Source of the DNA: Streptomyces deccanensis
Lineage (GTDB): Bacteria > Actinomycetota > Actinomycetes > Streptomycetales > Streptomycetaceae
Length of the DNA: 64,000 bases
Direction of reading: 5' to 3'
Assembly: GCF_022385335.1 (NCBI RefSeq)
Contig: NZ_CP092431.1
Location: 4,898,001 to 4,962,000 of the forward strand
Shown piece after piece: positions 39,508 to 47,868 of this stretch. Position numbers and translations under genes: made by a program. Numbering within the stretch: position 1 is the stretch's first letter; every line of letters starts with the position of its first letter. The notes below the pieces were generated by a model. That model made no database searches. It saw only the letters and a list, made by a program, of their open reading frames with translations, and was not told where the DNA came from.

Positions 39508-40365
39508 GTGCCCACCATCAAGAAGTGCCTTCTGACAGGCGCCGCCTTCGGTATGGCGATCAGCGGCCTGACCCTCACCTCCGCCCCCGCCGCGAGCGCG
39601 TCGACGGACGTCAACGGCGTACACGACTGGCTGCTCCCGAACATGTGCCAGGACGGCTCCAACCGGAGCGGCCAGAGCCTCTGGTACTACAACGTCGACA
39701 CCAAGCAACTGCTCGACAGAAGCCATGGAAGCGTGGGGAAGACGCCGGTCTGGCGGTACATCGGCGGCGGCAAGGGAGGAAACCGCTACGCCATGAACCC
39801 GGGCTGGCGTGAGATCAAGGGCCACTGCTACTACCCGGCGTCGTCCTCCTGGACGTACGAGGGGAAGGAGACCGCGTACTCCGACGTGGCCGTCAACTGC
39901 TCAAAGGGGGGCAACCTCACCGAGCGGGTCGATCAGGCCTACAGCACGACGACGACCACCACGAAGACGGTGAACGGCGGCCTCAGCGTCACCCGCGACG
40001 TCGGCAAGATGTTCAAGGCCGAACTCGGTGCCGAGTTCTCGTACTCGTGGTCCTACGCCAAGACCGTCAGCTGGGGCCGTTCCGTCAGCATCGACGTCCC
40101 GCCCGGCCGGACCGGGTGGCTCACCGCGGCGCCCATCAAGCGCGTCGTCCGCGTCAACCCGCACTTCTGGATCGACGAGTACAACTGGTACGACGGGACC
40201 GAGAAGAAGGGCCACAACAAGTGGGGCATCTACGGCACCCAGCGCGACATCGTGGACCGCAACTACTACTACGACGGCACCTCCGACGTGCTCCGCAACG
40301 GGCAGCCGGTGTTCAAGTTCTACAAGCGCGACCGTGCGGTCACGGCGCGTGAGTGCCGGCGCTGA
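39508..40365 (+). CDS. Secreted protein with an aerolysin-like (beta-pore) central region
   Basis: A 285-residue exported protein. Signal peptide: KK near the start, hydrophobic LLTGAAFGMAISGLTLT, cleavage after SAPAASA (about residue 32). The mature part has four Cys (two likely disulfides), a Trp/Tyr-rich N-terminal domain and, at about residues 143-205, a Ser/Thr run with alternating polar residues (YSTTTTTTKTVNGGLSVTRDV), then AEFSYSWSYAKTVSW and SVSIDVPPGRTGWL. That order (strand, amphipathic hairpin, strand ending VPPG) is the hallmark of aerolysin/ETX-MTX2-fold pore formers. GTG 39508 follows AAGGA. Similarity was judged by eye; a non-toxic lectin-like role is possible. Confidence 0.75.
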   Translation: MPTIKKCLLTGAAFGMAISGLTLTSAPAASASTDVNGVHDWLLPNMCQDGSNRSGQSLWYYNVDTKQLLDRSHGSVGKTPVWRYIGGGKGGNRYAMNPGWREIKGHCYYPASSSWTYEGKETAYSDVAVNCSKGGNLTERVDQAYSTTTTTTKTVNGGLSVTRDVGKMFKAELGAEFSYSWSYAKTVSWGRSVSIDVPPGRTGWLTAAPIKRVVRVNPHFWIDEYNWYDGTEKKGHNKWGIYGTQRDIVDRNYYYDGTSDVLRNGQPVFKFYKRDRAVTARECRR

Positions 40366-40383
40366 GACACCGCCGCTCACGAA

Positions 40384-40415
40384 GAAGGGCCCCACCGTCC
40401 GCGGTGGGGCCCTTC
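40384..40415. terminator. Bidirectional terminator between the aerolysin-like gene and gap
   Basis: A 14-bp stem (40384-40397 with 40402-40415), loop TCCG. Nearly the same stem as at 33617-33650. Confidence 0.85.
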
Positions 40416-40426
40416 CTCTTCGTGGG

Positions 40427-41461
40427 TCAGGAGGTGGCCAGGAGGGTGAGGGTGTCGATCACCCGGTTCGAGAAGCCCCACTCGTTGTCGTACCAGGCGA
40501 CCACCTTGATGTGGCGGCCGTCGACGCGGGTGAGGGCCGAGTCGAAGATCGAGGAGGCCGGGTTGCCCACGATGTCGGCGGAGACGAGCGCGTCGTCCGA
40601 GTATTCGAGGACGCCGGCGAGCGGGCCGTCCGCCGCCGCGCGGTACGCCGCCAGCACCTCGTCGCGCGTCACGTCGCGGGCGACCGTCGTGTTGAGTTCG
40701 ACGATCGAGCCGACCGGGACGGGCACCCGGATCGAGTCGCCGGACAGCTTGCCGTCCAGGTTCGGCAGGACCAGGCCGATGGCCTTGGCGGCGCCCGTCG
40801 TGGTCGGCACGATGTTGACGGCGGCGGCGCGGGCGCGGCGGGCGTCGCGGTGCGGGCCGTCCTGGAGGTTCTGCTCCTGCGTGTACGCGTGCACGGTCGT
40901 CATGAAGCCGTGCTCGATGCCGGCGAGCTCGTCGAGCACCGCGGCCAGCGGCGCGAGCGCGTTGGTCGTGCAGGAGGCGTTCGAGACGATCGTGTGGACG
41001 TCCGGGTCGTACGCGTCGGTGTTGACCCCGTACGCGAGGGTGACGTCGGCGCCGTCCGAGGGTGCGCTGACCAGCACCTTCTTCGCACCCGCGTCGAGGT
41101 GGGCCCGGGCGGCCTTCGCCGAGGTGAAGCGGCCGGTGGCCTCCAGGACGATGTCGACGCCGAGTTCGGCCCACGGCAGCTCCGCGGGATCGCGCTCGGC
41201 CAGCACCTTGATCCGACGGCCGTCGACGACGAGGGTGTCACCGTCGACGGTCACCGGGCGCCCGAGACGGCCGGCCGTGCTGTCGTAGGCGAGCAGCCGG
41301 GCGAGGGTCGCGGGCTCGGTGAGGTCGTTGACGGCGACGATGTCGAGATCGCTGCCGCTGTCTCGGCCGCTACCGCTGTCGGTGCCGTTGTCGCGTTCGA
41401 GCAGTGCGCGGAGCACGTTGCGTCCGATACGGCCGAATCCGTTGATCGCGATGCGAGTCAT
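40427..41461 (-). CDS. gap: Glyceraldehyde-3-phosphate dehydrogenase, type I
   Basis: A 344-residue NAD-type GAPDH. It has INGFGRIGRN, VAVNDL (Asp for NAD), catalytic SNASCTTN (Cys164), TVHAYT, and the end AWYDNEWGFSNRV. Substrate-loop IRVPVPVGSIVELNTTV differs from the main glycolytic form, so this is probably a secondary paralogue. A 14-residue low-complexity insert (NGTDSGSGRDSGSD, residues 25-38) sits between the first helix and second strand of the Rossmann fold, where normal enzymes have a tight turn. ATG 41461 was chosen. A GlxA-type regulator lies 108 nt upstream on the same strand. Confidence 0.93.
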   Translation of the reverse strand: MTRIAINGFGRIGRNVLRALLERDNGTDSGSGRDSGSDLDIVAVNDLTEPATLARLLAYDSTAGRLGRPVTVDGDTLVVDGRRIKVLAERDPAELPWAELGVDIVLEATGRFTSAKAARAHLDAGAKKVLVSAPSDGADVTLAYGVNTDAYDPDVHTIVSNASCTTNALAPLAAVLDELAGIEHGFMTTVHAYTQEQNLQDGPHRDARRARAAAVNIVPTTTGAAKAIGLVLPNLDGKLSGDSIRVPVPVGSIVELNTTVARDVTRDEVLAAYRAAADGPLAGVLEYSDDALVSADIVGNPASSIFDSALTRVDGRHIKVVAWYDNEWGFSNRVIDTLTLLATS

Positions 41462-41569
41462 GAGTGGTGTCCCGTCCCTTCGATTCGCCACCAGCGTCGC
41501 GTGCGGCACACGGCCGGGACAGCGGCGTGATCGCCACGGTTCAAAAGGATCGCGCCACGACGCGGCGGG

Positions 41570-42541
41570 CTACTCGCCCCGCGTGAAGGTGCGCCGGTAC
41601 TCGCTCGGCGTGGTGCCGAGGATGCGCTGGAAGTGCGTGCGCAGATTCGCGCCGGTGCCCAGACCGACGTCGGCGGCGATCTGCTCGACGCTCCGCTGCG
41701 ACCGCTCCAGCAGCTCACGGGCCACGTCGATGCGGGCGCGCATGACCCACTGCATCGGCGTGTACCCCGTGTCCTCGACGAAGCGGCGCGAGAACGTGCG
41801 CGGCGAGACCGCCGCGTGCCCGGCGAGAACGTCGAGGGTGAGGGGCTCGCCGAGCCGGTGCAGCGCCCATTCGCGGGTGGCGGCGAACCGCTCGCCCAGC
41901 GGCTCCGGCACGCTGCGCGGCACGTACTGGGCCTGGCCGCCGCTGCGGTAGGGGGCCGCGACCAGGCGCCGGGCCGCGTGGTTCGACGCGGCCACGCCGA
42001 GGTCGCCGCGCAGGATGTGCAGGCACAGGTCGATGCCCGAGGCGGCGCCCGCCGACGTCAGCACGCTGCCCTCGTCGACGAACAGCACGTTCTCGTCGAC
42101 CCGGACGAGCGGATGCTTCGCCGCGAGCGCCCGCGCGTAGTGCCAGTGCGTCGTGGCGCGTCTGCCGTCGAGCAGGCCCGTCGCGGCGAGCGCGAAGGCG
42201 CCCGTCGAGATGGCGGCGAGCCGCGTGCCCCGGGCGTGGGCCTCGATCAGCGCGTCGACGACGGCCCGCGGCGGGTCGTCGCGGTCCGGGAACCGGTAGC
42301 CCGGGATGAAGACGATGTCGGCCCACGCGAGCGCGTCGAGGCCGTCGGCGACGTAGTACGACAGGCCGTCGCCGCCGGTCACGAGGCCGGGGGTCGCCCC
42401 GCACACCCGCACCTCGTACGGCATGCTCGCGCGCGTCGTGAACACCTGGGCCGGAATGCCGACGTCGAGCGGCTTCGCGCCCTCGAGCACCAGGACGGCG
42501 ACGCGATGCGGACGGGAGGACGACGGCGACGGCGACGGCAC
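41570..42541 (-). CDS. GlxA-type AraC-family transcriptional regulator (DJ-1/PfpI + AraC HTH)
   Basis: A 323-residue protein with an N-terminal DJ-1/PfpI-like domain (VAVLVLEGAKPLDVGIPAQVF; the nucleophile elbow reads AAISTGAFALA, with Thr in place of the catalytic Cys, so it is a sensor rather than an enzyme) and a C-terminal AraC HTH pair (LTLDVLAGHAAVSPRTFSRRF and SVEQIAADVGLGTGANLRTHF). The start codon is GTG 42541 with no strong ribosome site; the first nine residues are Ser/Pro-rich. It may control the adjacent gap or the membrane gene upstream; the target is unknown. Confidence 0.92.
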   Translation of the reverse strand: MPSPSPSSSRPHRVAVLVLEGAKPLDVGIPAQVFTTRASMPYEVRVCGATPGLVTGGDGLSYYVADGLDALAWADIVFIPGYRFPDRDDPPRAVVDALIEAHARGTRLAAISTGAFALAATGLLDGRRATTHWHYARALAAKHPLVRVDENVLFVDEGSVLTSAGAASGIDLCLHILRGDLGVAASNHAARRLVAAPYRSGGQAQYVPRSVPEPLGERFAATREWALHRLGEPLTLDVLAGHAAVSPRTFSRRFVEDTGYTPMQWVMRARIDVARELLERSQRSVEQIAADVGLGTGANLRTHFQRILGTTPSEYRRTFTRGE

Positions 42542-42580
42542 GGGGACAGGGTACGAGGGGGTGAGCGGGGGGCGTGGTGG

Positions 42581-43024
42581 TCAGCGGGTGTGCGGCCAGT
42601 CCGGTGGTTCGGGCGTGGGCGGGGGGTGAGCCGTGGTGAGGCGGCGGTAGGCGGCGCGGGCCTGGAGGAGGCGGGCCAGGGCCGTGCCGGTGAGGGCGGC
42701 GGTGAGGAGGCACGTCAGCCAGAAGGTGTCGCGAGGGTTGGCCCAGGTCAGGACGCCTGCGGGCGGGATGGCGAAGCCGTTGAGGAACAGCCAGCACAGG
42801 GCGGCCGTGCCGGGGGCCGCGATGAAGCGGGCGTAGACGCCGAGGAGTGCGGAGAGCAGGGACAGGGCCGCCAGGGCGAGGCCGGGGCGGTCCGTGCCCA
42901 CCAGCGCGTTCAGGACGGCCACCAGCGCCATCGCGCCCCCGAAGGCCGTCGCCCACACCAAAGGGGTGGCCACGGGTTGGGGGACGGGGCGCGGGCCGCT
43001 CCCCAGGGGCACCCACTGGATCAC
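42581..43024 (-). CDS. Small multi-pass membrane protein
   Basis: A 147-residue protein with four hydrophobic segments: TPLVWATAFGGAMALVAVL (about 22-41), LALAALSLLSALLGVYARF (about 50-68), GTAALCWLFLNGFAIPP (about 72-90) and FWLTCLLTAALTGTALARL (about 102-120). It has a Pro-rich cytoplasmic tail. DUF4118-like sensor fragments look similar, but I would not name it. GTG 43024 is preferred: GGAG lies 7 nt before, and it overlaps the TGA stop of a 41-codon frame upstream (GTGA), so translation is probably coupled. Confidence 0.65.
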   Translation of the reverse strand: MIQWVPLGSGPRPVPQPVATPLVWATAFGGAMALVAVLNALVGTDRPGLALAALSLLSALLGVYARFIAAPGTAALCWLFLNGFAIPPAGVLTWANPRDTFWLTCLLTAALTGTALARLLQARAAYRRLTTAHPPPTPEPPDWPHTR

Positions 43025-43146
43025 GGGCACGCTCCGGGGGTGTGAGGGCCTCGCGGGACGGGGCGCGCCGCGCCGGGAGGCAGAGGTATCGCGTGTGCCG
43101 TCGGGGTGCCCGCTGTGCGGGGTGTGGGGACACCCGTGGGGGTCAT
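43021..43146 (-). CDS. Short Pro/Thr-rich leader frame coupled to the membrane protein
   Basis: A 41-codon frame starting at ATG 43146 with AAAGGA 10 nt upstream and ending in TGA that overlaps the GTG of the next gene. The product is Pro/Thr/Ala-rich with no known domain. It may be a real small peptide or a coupling leader; too short to judge by composition. Confidence 0.4.
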   Translation of the reverse strand: MTPTGVPTPRTAGTPTAHAIPLPPGAARPVPRGPHTPGACP

Positions 43147-43329
43147 GGTGGTGGTTCCTTTCGGTCAGCGGCGTGCCTCGGTGCCGGGTGGGTGTGCCGG
43201 GTCCCGGGGTTGAAGGGGGATTGTTCCATCGGGGGGCCGACCTGGCGTTCGGAGGCCGGTTTTCCGGTCTCGTTAGGGTGGCACCGACGGTTGTCCGATG
43301 ACATATCCGAATCAGACAGGGGGCCAGCC

Positions 43330-43815
43330 GTGGGTGCACCGCGCCTCAGCAGTACGCCGTTGCCGGGGATCGGGGTCCGCTACGACCTCACGACCAGGGA
43401 GCAGCGGCGGATCTCGGTGGTCGCCCATCGGGACGGAGCGCGGACGTTGAGCGCGTACCGGCAGGACGATCCGGACGCGTGCGCGCTGTCGGTACGGCTC
43501 ACGTCGGGTGAGGCGACCGCGCTCGTCGACGCGCTGGCGCCGGACCACCACAGCCCCAACCTGCTGTCCACCACGGAGTTGGGGCTCGTCGCCGAGCGGA
43601 TCGAGCTGGCCTCGACGTCGCACTGGAACGGGCGGGTCCTGGGCGACACGCGGATGCGGACCGAGACGGGCGCGTCGATCGTGGCCGTGCTGCGGCGGGC
43701 CGAGGCGATTCCGTCGCCGACGCCGGACTTCCGGCTGGCCGGCGGTGACACGCTCATCGTGATCGGCACCCGGGAGGGTGTGGACACCGCCGCCGCGATA
43801 CTCGGGCGGGAGTGA
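43330..43815 (+). CDS. RCK_C-domain regulatory subunit of a cation/proton antiporter
   Basis: A 161-residue cytoplasmic protein. The C-terminal half is an RCK_C (TrkA_C) domain: TETGASIVAVLRRAEAIPSPTPDFRLAGGDTLIVIGTREGVD. The N-terminal GIGVRYDLTTREQRRISVVAHRDG matches the KhtT-like subunit seen with KhtU/CPA2 antiporters. It gates the transporter next door by binding a nucleotide or cation. GTG 43330 has CAGGGGG upstream. Only 6 nt separate it from the antiporter. Confidence 0.9.
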   Translation: MGAPRLSSTPLPGIGVRYDLTTREQRRISVVAHRDGARTLSAYRQDDPDACALSVRLTSGEATALVDALAPDHHSPNLLSTTELGLVAERIELASTSHWNGRVLGDTRMRTETGASIVAVLRRAEAIPSPTPDFRLAGGDTLIVIGTREGVDTAAAILGRE

Positions 43816-43821
43816 GCGGTC

Positions 43822-45204
43822 GTGCACGTCTCCGCTCAGACCGCGGCCCAGTGGGGTGAGGAGGCCGCCGGACACTCCGTGGGGCACCTCGCCGAGCCGT
43901 CCTTCTCGCACGCCGCCCGGTATGTCGCCGAGTCGGCCACCACGCACTCGTCCGCCGTCTTCCTGGTGGAGTTCGGGGCGATCATCCTCGGGCTGGGGCT
44001 GCTGGGGCGGTTCGCCGGGCGGTTCCGGCTGTCGCCGATACCGCTGTATCTGCTGGCCGGACTCGCCTTCGGGGAGGGCGGGTTGCTGCCCCTCGGCACG
44101 AGCGAGGAGTTCGTCGCGATCGGCGCCGAGATCGGCGTGATCCTGCTGCTGCTCATGCTCGGCCTGGAATACACCGCCAGCGACCTCGTCTCCAACCTCA
44201 AAACCCAGTACCCCGCCGGACTCGTCGACGCCGCCCTCAACGCCCTGCCCGGCGCCGCCATGGCTCTCCTCCTCGGCTGGGGACCCGTCGCCGCCGTCGT
44301 CCTCGCCGGCGTCACCTGGATCTCCTCCTCCGGCGTCATCGCCAAGGTCCTCGGCGACCTCGGCCGCCTCGGCAACCGCGAAACCCCCGTCATCCTCAGC
44401 ATCCTGGTCCTCGAAGACCTCTCCATGGCCGTCTACCTGCCGATCCTCACCGCGCTCCTGGCCGGGGCCGGTCTCGCGGCGGGCAGCGTCACCCTGGCCG
44501 TCGCGCTCGGTACCGCCGGGCTCGTACTGCTGGTGGCCGTGCGCTACGGGCGGCACATCTCGCGCTTCGTCTCCAGCGACGATCCCGAGAAGCTGTTGCT
44601 CGTCGTGCTGGGGGTGACGCTCGTCGTCGCCGGGCTCGCGCAGCAGTTGCAGGTGTCGGCGGCGGTGGGCGCGTTCCTGGTGGGCATCGCGCTGTCGGGT
44701 GAGGTCGCCGAGGGGGCGCACAGTCTGCTGGCGCCGCTCCGGGACCTGTTCGCCGCCGTGTTCTTCGTCTTCTTCGGGCTGCACACCGATCCCGCCAGCA
44801 TCCCGCCGGTGCTGCTGCCCGCGCTCGCCCTCGCCGTCGTCACCGCGCTGACGAAGGTCGCCACCGGGTACTGGGCCGCGCGCCGGGCCGGTATCTCCGC
44901 CAAGGGGCGCTGGCGGGCGGGCGGCACGCTCGTCGCACGCGGCGAGTTCTCCATCGTCATCGCCGGCCTCGCCGTCACCGCCGGCATCGAACCGTCCCTC
45001 GGCCCGCTGGCCACGGCGTACGTCCTCATCCTGGTGATCGTCGGCCCGCTGACCGCCCGGTGGACGGAGCCGGCGGTGATGTGGGTGACCGGCCGTCTGC
45101 GCGGGCCCGCGCCGGCCGGCTCGGGAGGGGGAGGTGCCTCGCCGGTGCCCTCGGCCGGAGCACACGAGGCGCTGGACGAGCAGAGCGCGGCCGACCGGGC
45201 CTGA
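43822..45204 (+). CDS. CPA2-family cation (K+)/H+ antiporter
   Basis: A 460-residue membrane protein with about 12 transmembrane segments, including the signature LLLLMLGLEYTASDLVSNL (KefB/CPA2 motif), SSSGVIAKVLGDLG, ILVLEDLSMAVYLPILTALLAG (the conserved Glu-Asp pair), AVGAFLVGIALSGEVAEGAHSLLAPLRDLFAAVFFVFFG and RGEFSIVIAGLA. It probably exports K+ in exchange for protons under control of the upstream RCK_C subunit. The first 45 residues and a Gly/Ser tail are not conserved. GTG 43822 was used. Confidence 0.94.
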   Translation: MHVSAQTAAQWGEEAAGHSVGHLAEPSFSHAARYVAESATTHSSAVFLVEFGAIILGLGLLGRFAGRFRLSPIPLYLLAGLAFGEGGLLPLGTSEEFVAIGAEIGVILLLLMLGLEYTASDLVSNLKTQYPAGLVDAALNALPGAAMALLLGWGPVAAVVLAGVTWISSSGVIAKVLGDLGRLGNRETPVILSILVLEDLSMAVYLPILTALLAGAGLAAGSVTLAVALGTAGLVLLVAVRYGRHISRFVSSDDPEKLLLVVLGVTLVVAGLAQQLQVSAAVGAFLVGIALSGEVAEGAHSLLAPLRDLFAAVFFVFFGLHTDPASIPPVLLPALALAVVTALTKVATGYWAARRAGISAKGRWRAGGTLVARGEFSIVIAGLAVTAGIEPSLGPLATAYVLILVIVGPLTARWTEPAVMWVTGRLRGPAPAGSGGGGASPVPSAGAHEALDEQSAADRA

Positions 45205-45238
45205 GGGGCGGCGTACGGACGGGGGGGCGGCCGGGCGC

Positions 45239-45745
45239 TCACTGAGCCGTGCCGGCCAGCAGCCAGCGCCGTACGGGTACTTCCAGCAGGACTCGGGTGT
45301 CGCCCGGCCGGTGCGGGGCGGTGACGTCCCAGCCGTACTTCACGGCGAAGGCCTCCGCGACGCCCGCGACCCCGGGGATACCCGCGACGTTCGTGTCGTC
45401 CGGGTTGCCCGCCGGGAACGGGCCGGGGTGCACCGTGGCCGTCCCCTCCGCCACCACGGGGAACCGGCCGTCCTCCAGCGCCAGAGATACCCGTGCGCAC
45501 TTCTCGATGTTCCGGACCTTGACCGAGCCCCTGTCCGCGCCGATCCACCAGCTGCCCCGCAGGAACACGAACCACACCGGCGTCACATGCGGCGACCCGT
45601 CCGGCCGTACGGTGCAGAGCCATACGTTCCGCTCCACGGTCAGACGGTCGAGCACAGCGGCGGGCAGGGCATCGCGGCCCGCGGGATCCCCGCCGCCCGG
45701 GGCGGCCACGTCACCCACGTCCACCCGCGCTTCCCCCCTCTCCAT
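45239..45745 (-). CDS. Pyridoxamine 5'-phosphate oxidase-fold protein (F420 or FMN dependent type)
   Basis: A 168-residue split-barrel flavin/deazaflavin reductase: LTVERNVWLCTVRPDGSPHVTPVWFVF (strand pair that opens the fold), WWIGADRGSVKVRNIEKCARVSLAL and VVAEGTATVHPGP. The family is usual for F420-dependent oxidoreductases in actinobacteria. The ATG at 45745 lies 35 nt inside the end of the preceding dehydrogenase gene, so the two are translated together. Confidence 0.88.
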   Translation of the reverse strand: MERGEARVDVGDVAAPGGGDPAGRDALPAAVLDRLTVERNVWLCTVRPDGSPHVTPVWFVFLRGSWWIGADRGSVKVRNIEKCARVSLALEDGRFPVVAEGTATVHPGPFPAGNPDDTNVAGIPGVAGVAEAFAVKYGWDVTAPHRPGDTRVLLEVPVRRWLLAGTAQ

Positions 45746-46637
45746 CGGCCTGGCCCGTTCCCTCCTCGAAGCTCGCGAAGTACGCGGCCGCCATGTCCTC
45801 GTCGGCGTGGCCCTGGGCGGCGGCGCGGGTGAGGCGGTCGGCGCCGGCGGCGGCCAGGTCGAGGCGTACCCCGTAGCGCTGCCCGGCCTCGACGATCAGG
45901 CGGGCGTCCTTGGCGGCGGTGGAGACCGCGAAGGAGGCCGGAGAGAGCCCGCCGTCGAGGATGAGCGCGGACTTGGCGCGCAGATAGCCCATGTCGAGCG
46001 GGCCGCCCTCGATGATCTCGAAGAAGGACCGCGGGTCGACGTCGAGGGCCTTGGAGAGGGCCAGGACCTCGCCGGCCGCGTTGGTGGCGGCCAGCACCCA
46101 GCTGTTGGCCACCAGCTTGAGCCGGGTCGCGGTGCCCGCCGCGCCGTCCTCACCGGTCCACACCGTACGGGCGCCGACGGCGTCGAAGACGGGTGTCACC
46201 GTCCCCCGCCCGTCGAGCGGCCCCGCCGCCAGCACCGTCAGCTGCCCTGCCTCCGCGGGCTGCCGGGTGCCGAGGACCGGGGCGTCGTAGAAGACCAGCC
46301 CGTGCTCGTCGGCCAGCGCGGCCAGTTCGGCGACGGCCTCGAGCCCGGCGGTGGTGGACTGGACCCAGGCCGTGCCCGGGCTCAGCGCGGGCCCCGCCTC
46401 CCGCATCACGTCCCGGGCCGCGGCCCCGTCGTAGAGCACCGTGAGCACCACATCGGCACCCCGCACGGCCTCCGCCGGGCTTCCGGCGACCTGCGCGCCG
46501 TCGGCGGCGAGCGGTTCGGCCTTCGCACGGGTGCGGTTCCACACCCGTACGGTGTGACCGGCGCGGACGAGGTTGCGGGCCATCGCGGCCCCCATGATGC
46601 CGGTACCCAGGACACTCACGGTGAGCTTGTCGGTCAT
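45711..46637 (-). CDS. NAD(P)-dependent beta-hydroxyacid dehydrogenase/imine reductase family
   Basis: A 308-residue protein with the N-terminal Rossmann fold (VSVLGTGIMGAAMARNL), VWNRTRAKAEPL (Arg after strand two favours NADP), YDAPVLGT in the substrate loop and KLVANSWVLA with the active-site Lys of the hydroxyisobutyrate dehydrogenase family. It overlaps the PNPOx-fold gene by 35 nt. Substrate unknown. Divergent from the TauD-type gene. Confidence 0.92.
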   Translation of the reverse strand: MTDKLTVSVLGTGIMGAAMARNLVRAGHTVRVWNRTRAKAEPLAADGAQVAGSPAEAVRGADVVLTVLYDGAAARDVMREAGPALSPGTAWVQSTTAGLEAVAELAALADEHGLVFYDAPVLGTRQPAEAGQLTVLAAGPLDGRGTVTPVFDAVGARTVWTGEDGAAGTATRLKLVANSWVLAATNAAGEVLALSKALDVDPRSFFEIIEGGPLDMGYLRAKSALILDGGLSPASFAVSTAAKDARLIVEAGQRYGVRLDLAAAGADRLTRAAAQGHADEDMAAAYFASFEEGTGQADGEGGSAGGRG

Positions 46638-46813
46638 GACGTCAACTTCCTGCCGCGTACAGTGCGTTGGCAGTTTCGCAGCTCGGGGCGGGGCGGAGGG
46701 GGCTACGACACCGGGCGAACCCCGATGGCGGAGAGACGGATGCGGAGAGACGGATCAGGACGCGTCCCGGCCGGGCCGCATGCGCGGGCGGTGCCGTGGG
46801 AAGACCGGGCCAC

Positions 46814-47794
46814 GTGAGCATCGACACGAACAGGTCCTCGACGGGGCCCGCGGGCGGCGGCCTGGACGTACGCCCGGCCTCCGGGTACATCGGCGCCGAC
46901 ATCCACGGCGTCGACCTCGCCGCCCCGCTCGACGACGACACGGTCGCCGGCATCCGGGCGGCGCTGCTCCGCTGGAAAGTCGTGTTCTTCCGGGGGCAGC
47001 GGCTGGACCACGCCGGGCAGATCGCCTTCGCGCGCCGCTTCGGGGAGCCGATCCGGCTACGGTCGCGGGGCTCGGTCTCCCCCGCCGGGTACCCCGAGAT
47101 CGAGACGACGGCCGACCGTCAGGAACTGGGCCGCAAGCACGGCATGGACCAGGCCGAGTGGCTGGAGCGCCGCCGCCACTCCACCCTCCGGGGCTGGCAC
47201 GCCGACCACACCGCGCGCATCGACCCGCCCGCCCTGACCCTGCTGCGCGCCGAACGGGTGCCCCCGTACGGCGGCGACACCACCTGGGCGAACCTCGCGA
47301 CCGCGTACGCGGGCCTGTCCGAGCCGGTGCGCCGGTTCGCCGACGGGCTGCGCGCCGAGCACCGTCTCGGCGTCGGGTACCTCGCCCGTTCCGGCCCCGA
47401 TCCCTACCTGCGCCACCTCCAGGACCACCAGGTCGCGTCCGTCCACCCGGTCGTCCGCGTCCACCCCGAGACCGGCGAACGGGTCCTGTACGTCAACCCG
47501 TACTACGTCGAGAACATCGTCGACGTGACCCGGGCGGAGAGCCGGCTCCTGCTGGAGATGTTCGTCGAGCAGATCACGCGCCCCGAGTACACGGTCCGCT
47601 TCCGTTGGGAGCCGGGGTCGGTGGCCCTCTGGGACAACCGCGCGACCGTCCACCTGGCCCCCAACGACACCGCCCACCTGGACTTCCAGCGCATCATGCA
47701 CCGGGTCATGGTCGCCGGTGACCCACCGGTCGGCGTGGACGGCACCCCGTCCAAGTCCCTCTGCGGCACGCCCCTGCACGACCGGAGCGAGTAG
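46814..47794 (+). CDS. TauD/TfdA-family 2-oxoglutarate-dependent dioxygenase
   Basis: A 326-residue non-heme iron dioxygenase. The facial triad is visible: GWHADHT (H129, D131) and the distal His in NRATVHLAPND (about H280), with a nearby Arg for 2-oxoglutarate (FQRIMHRVMVAGD). N-terminal IGADIHGVDLAAPL and WKVVFFRGQ are typical of TauD. It would hydroxylate a small acid such as taurine, an alkylsulfonate or a xenobiotic; the residues do not decide. GTG 46814 starts the conserved part; no strong ribosome site. Confidence 0.9.
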   Translation: MSIDTNRSSTGPAGGGLDVRPASGYIGADIHGVDLAAPLDDDTVAGIRAALLRWKVVFFRGQRLDHAGQIAFARRFGEPIRLRSRGSVSPAGYPEIETTADRQELGRKHGMDQAEWLERRRHSTLRGWHADHTARIDPPALTLLRAERVPPYGGDTTWANLATAYAGLSEPVRRFADGLRAEHRLGVGYLARSGPDPYLRHLQDHQVASVHPVVRVHPETGERVLYVNPYYVENIVDVTRAESRLLLEMFVEQITRPEYTVRFRWEPGSVALWDNRATVHLAPNDTAHLDFQRIMHRVMVAGDPPVGVDGTPSKSLCGTPLHDRSE

Positions 47795-47868
47795 GCCGCG
47801 GCGGGGGCGCGGGCGGCGGGACACCGCCGGCGCGTGGGCAGGACGCGATTTCGGGTAACCGGCACCCC

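Noticed and set aside
43312..45165. A 617-codon minus-strand frame across the antiporter genes
   Set aside because: Antisense shadow of two genes with clear RCK_C and CPA2 motifs.
46667..46813. N-terminal extension of the TauD-type protein to ATG 46667
   Set aside because: The extra 49 residues are Arg/Gly-rich and overlap the promoter region of the divergent dehydrogenase; the family domain begins after GTG 46814.
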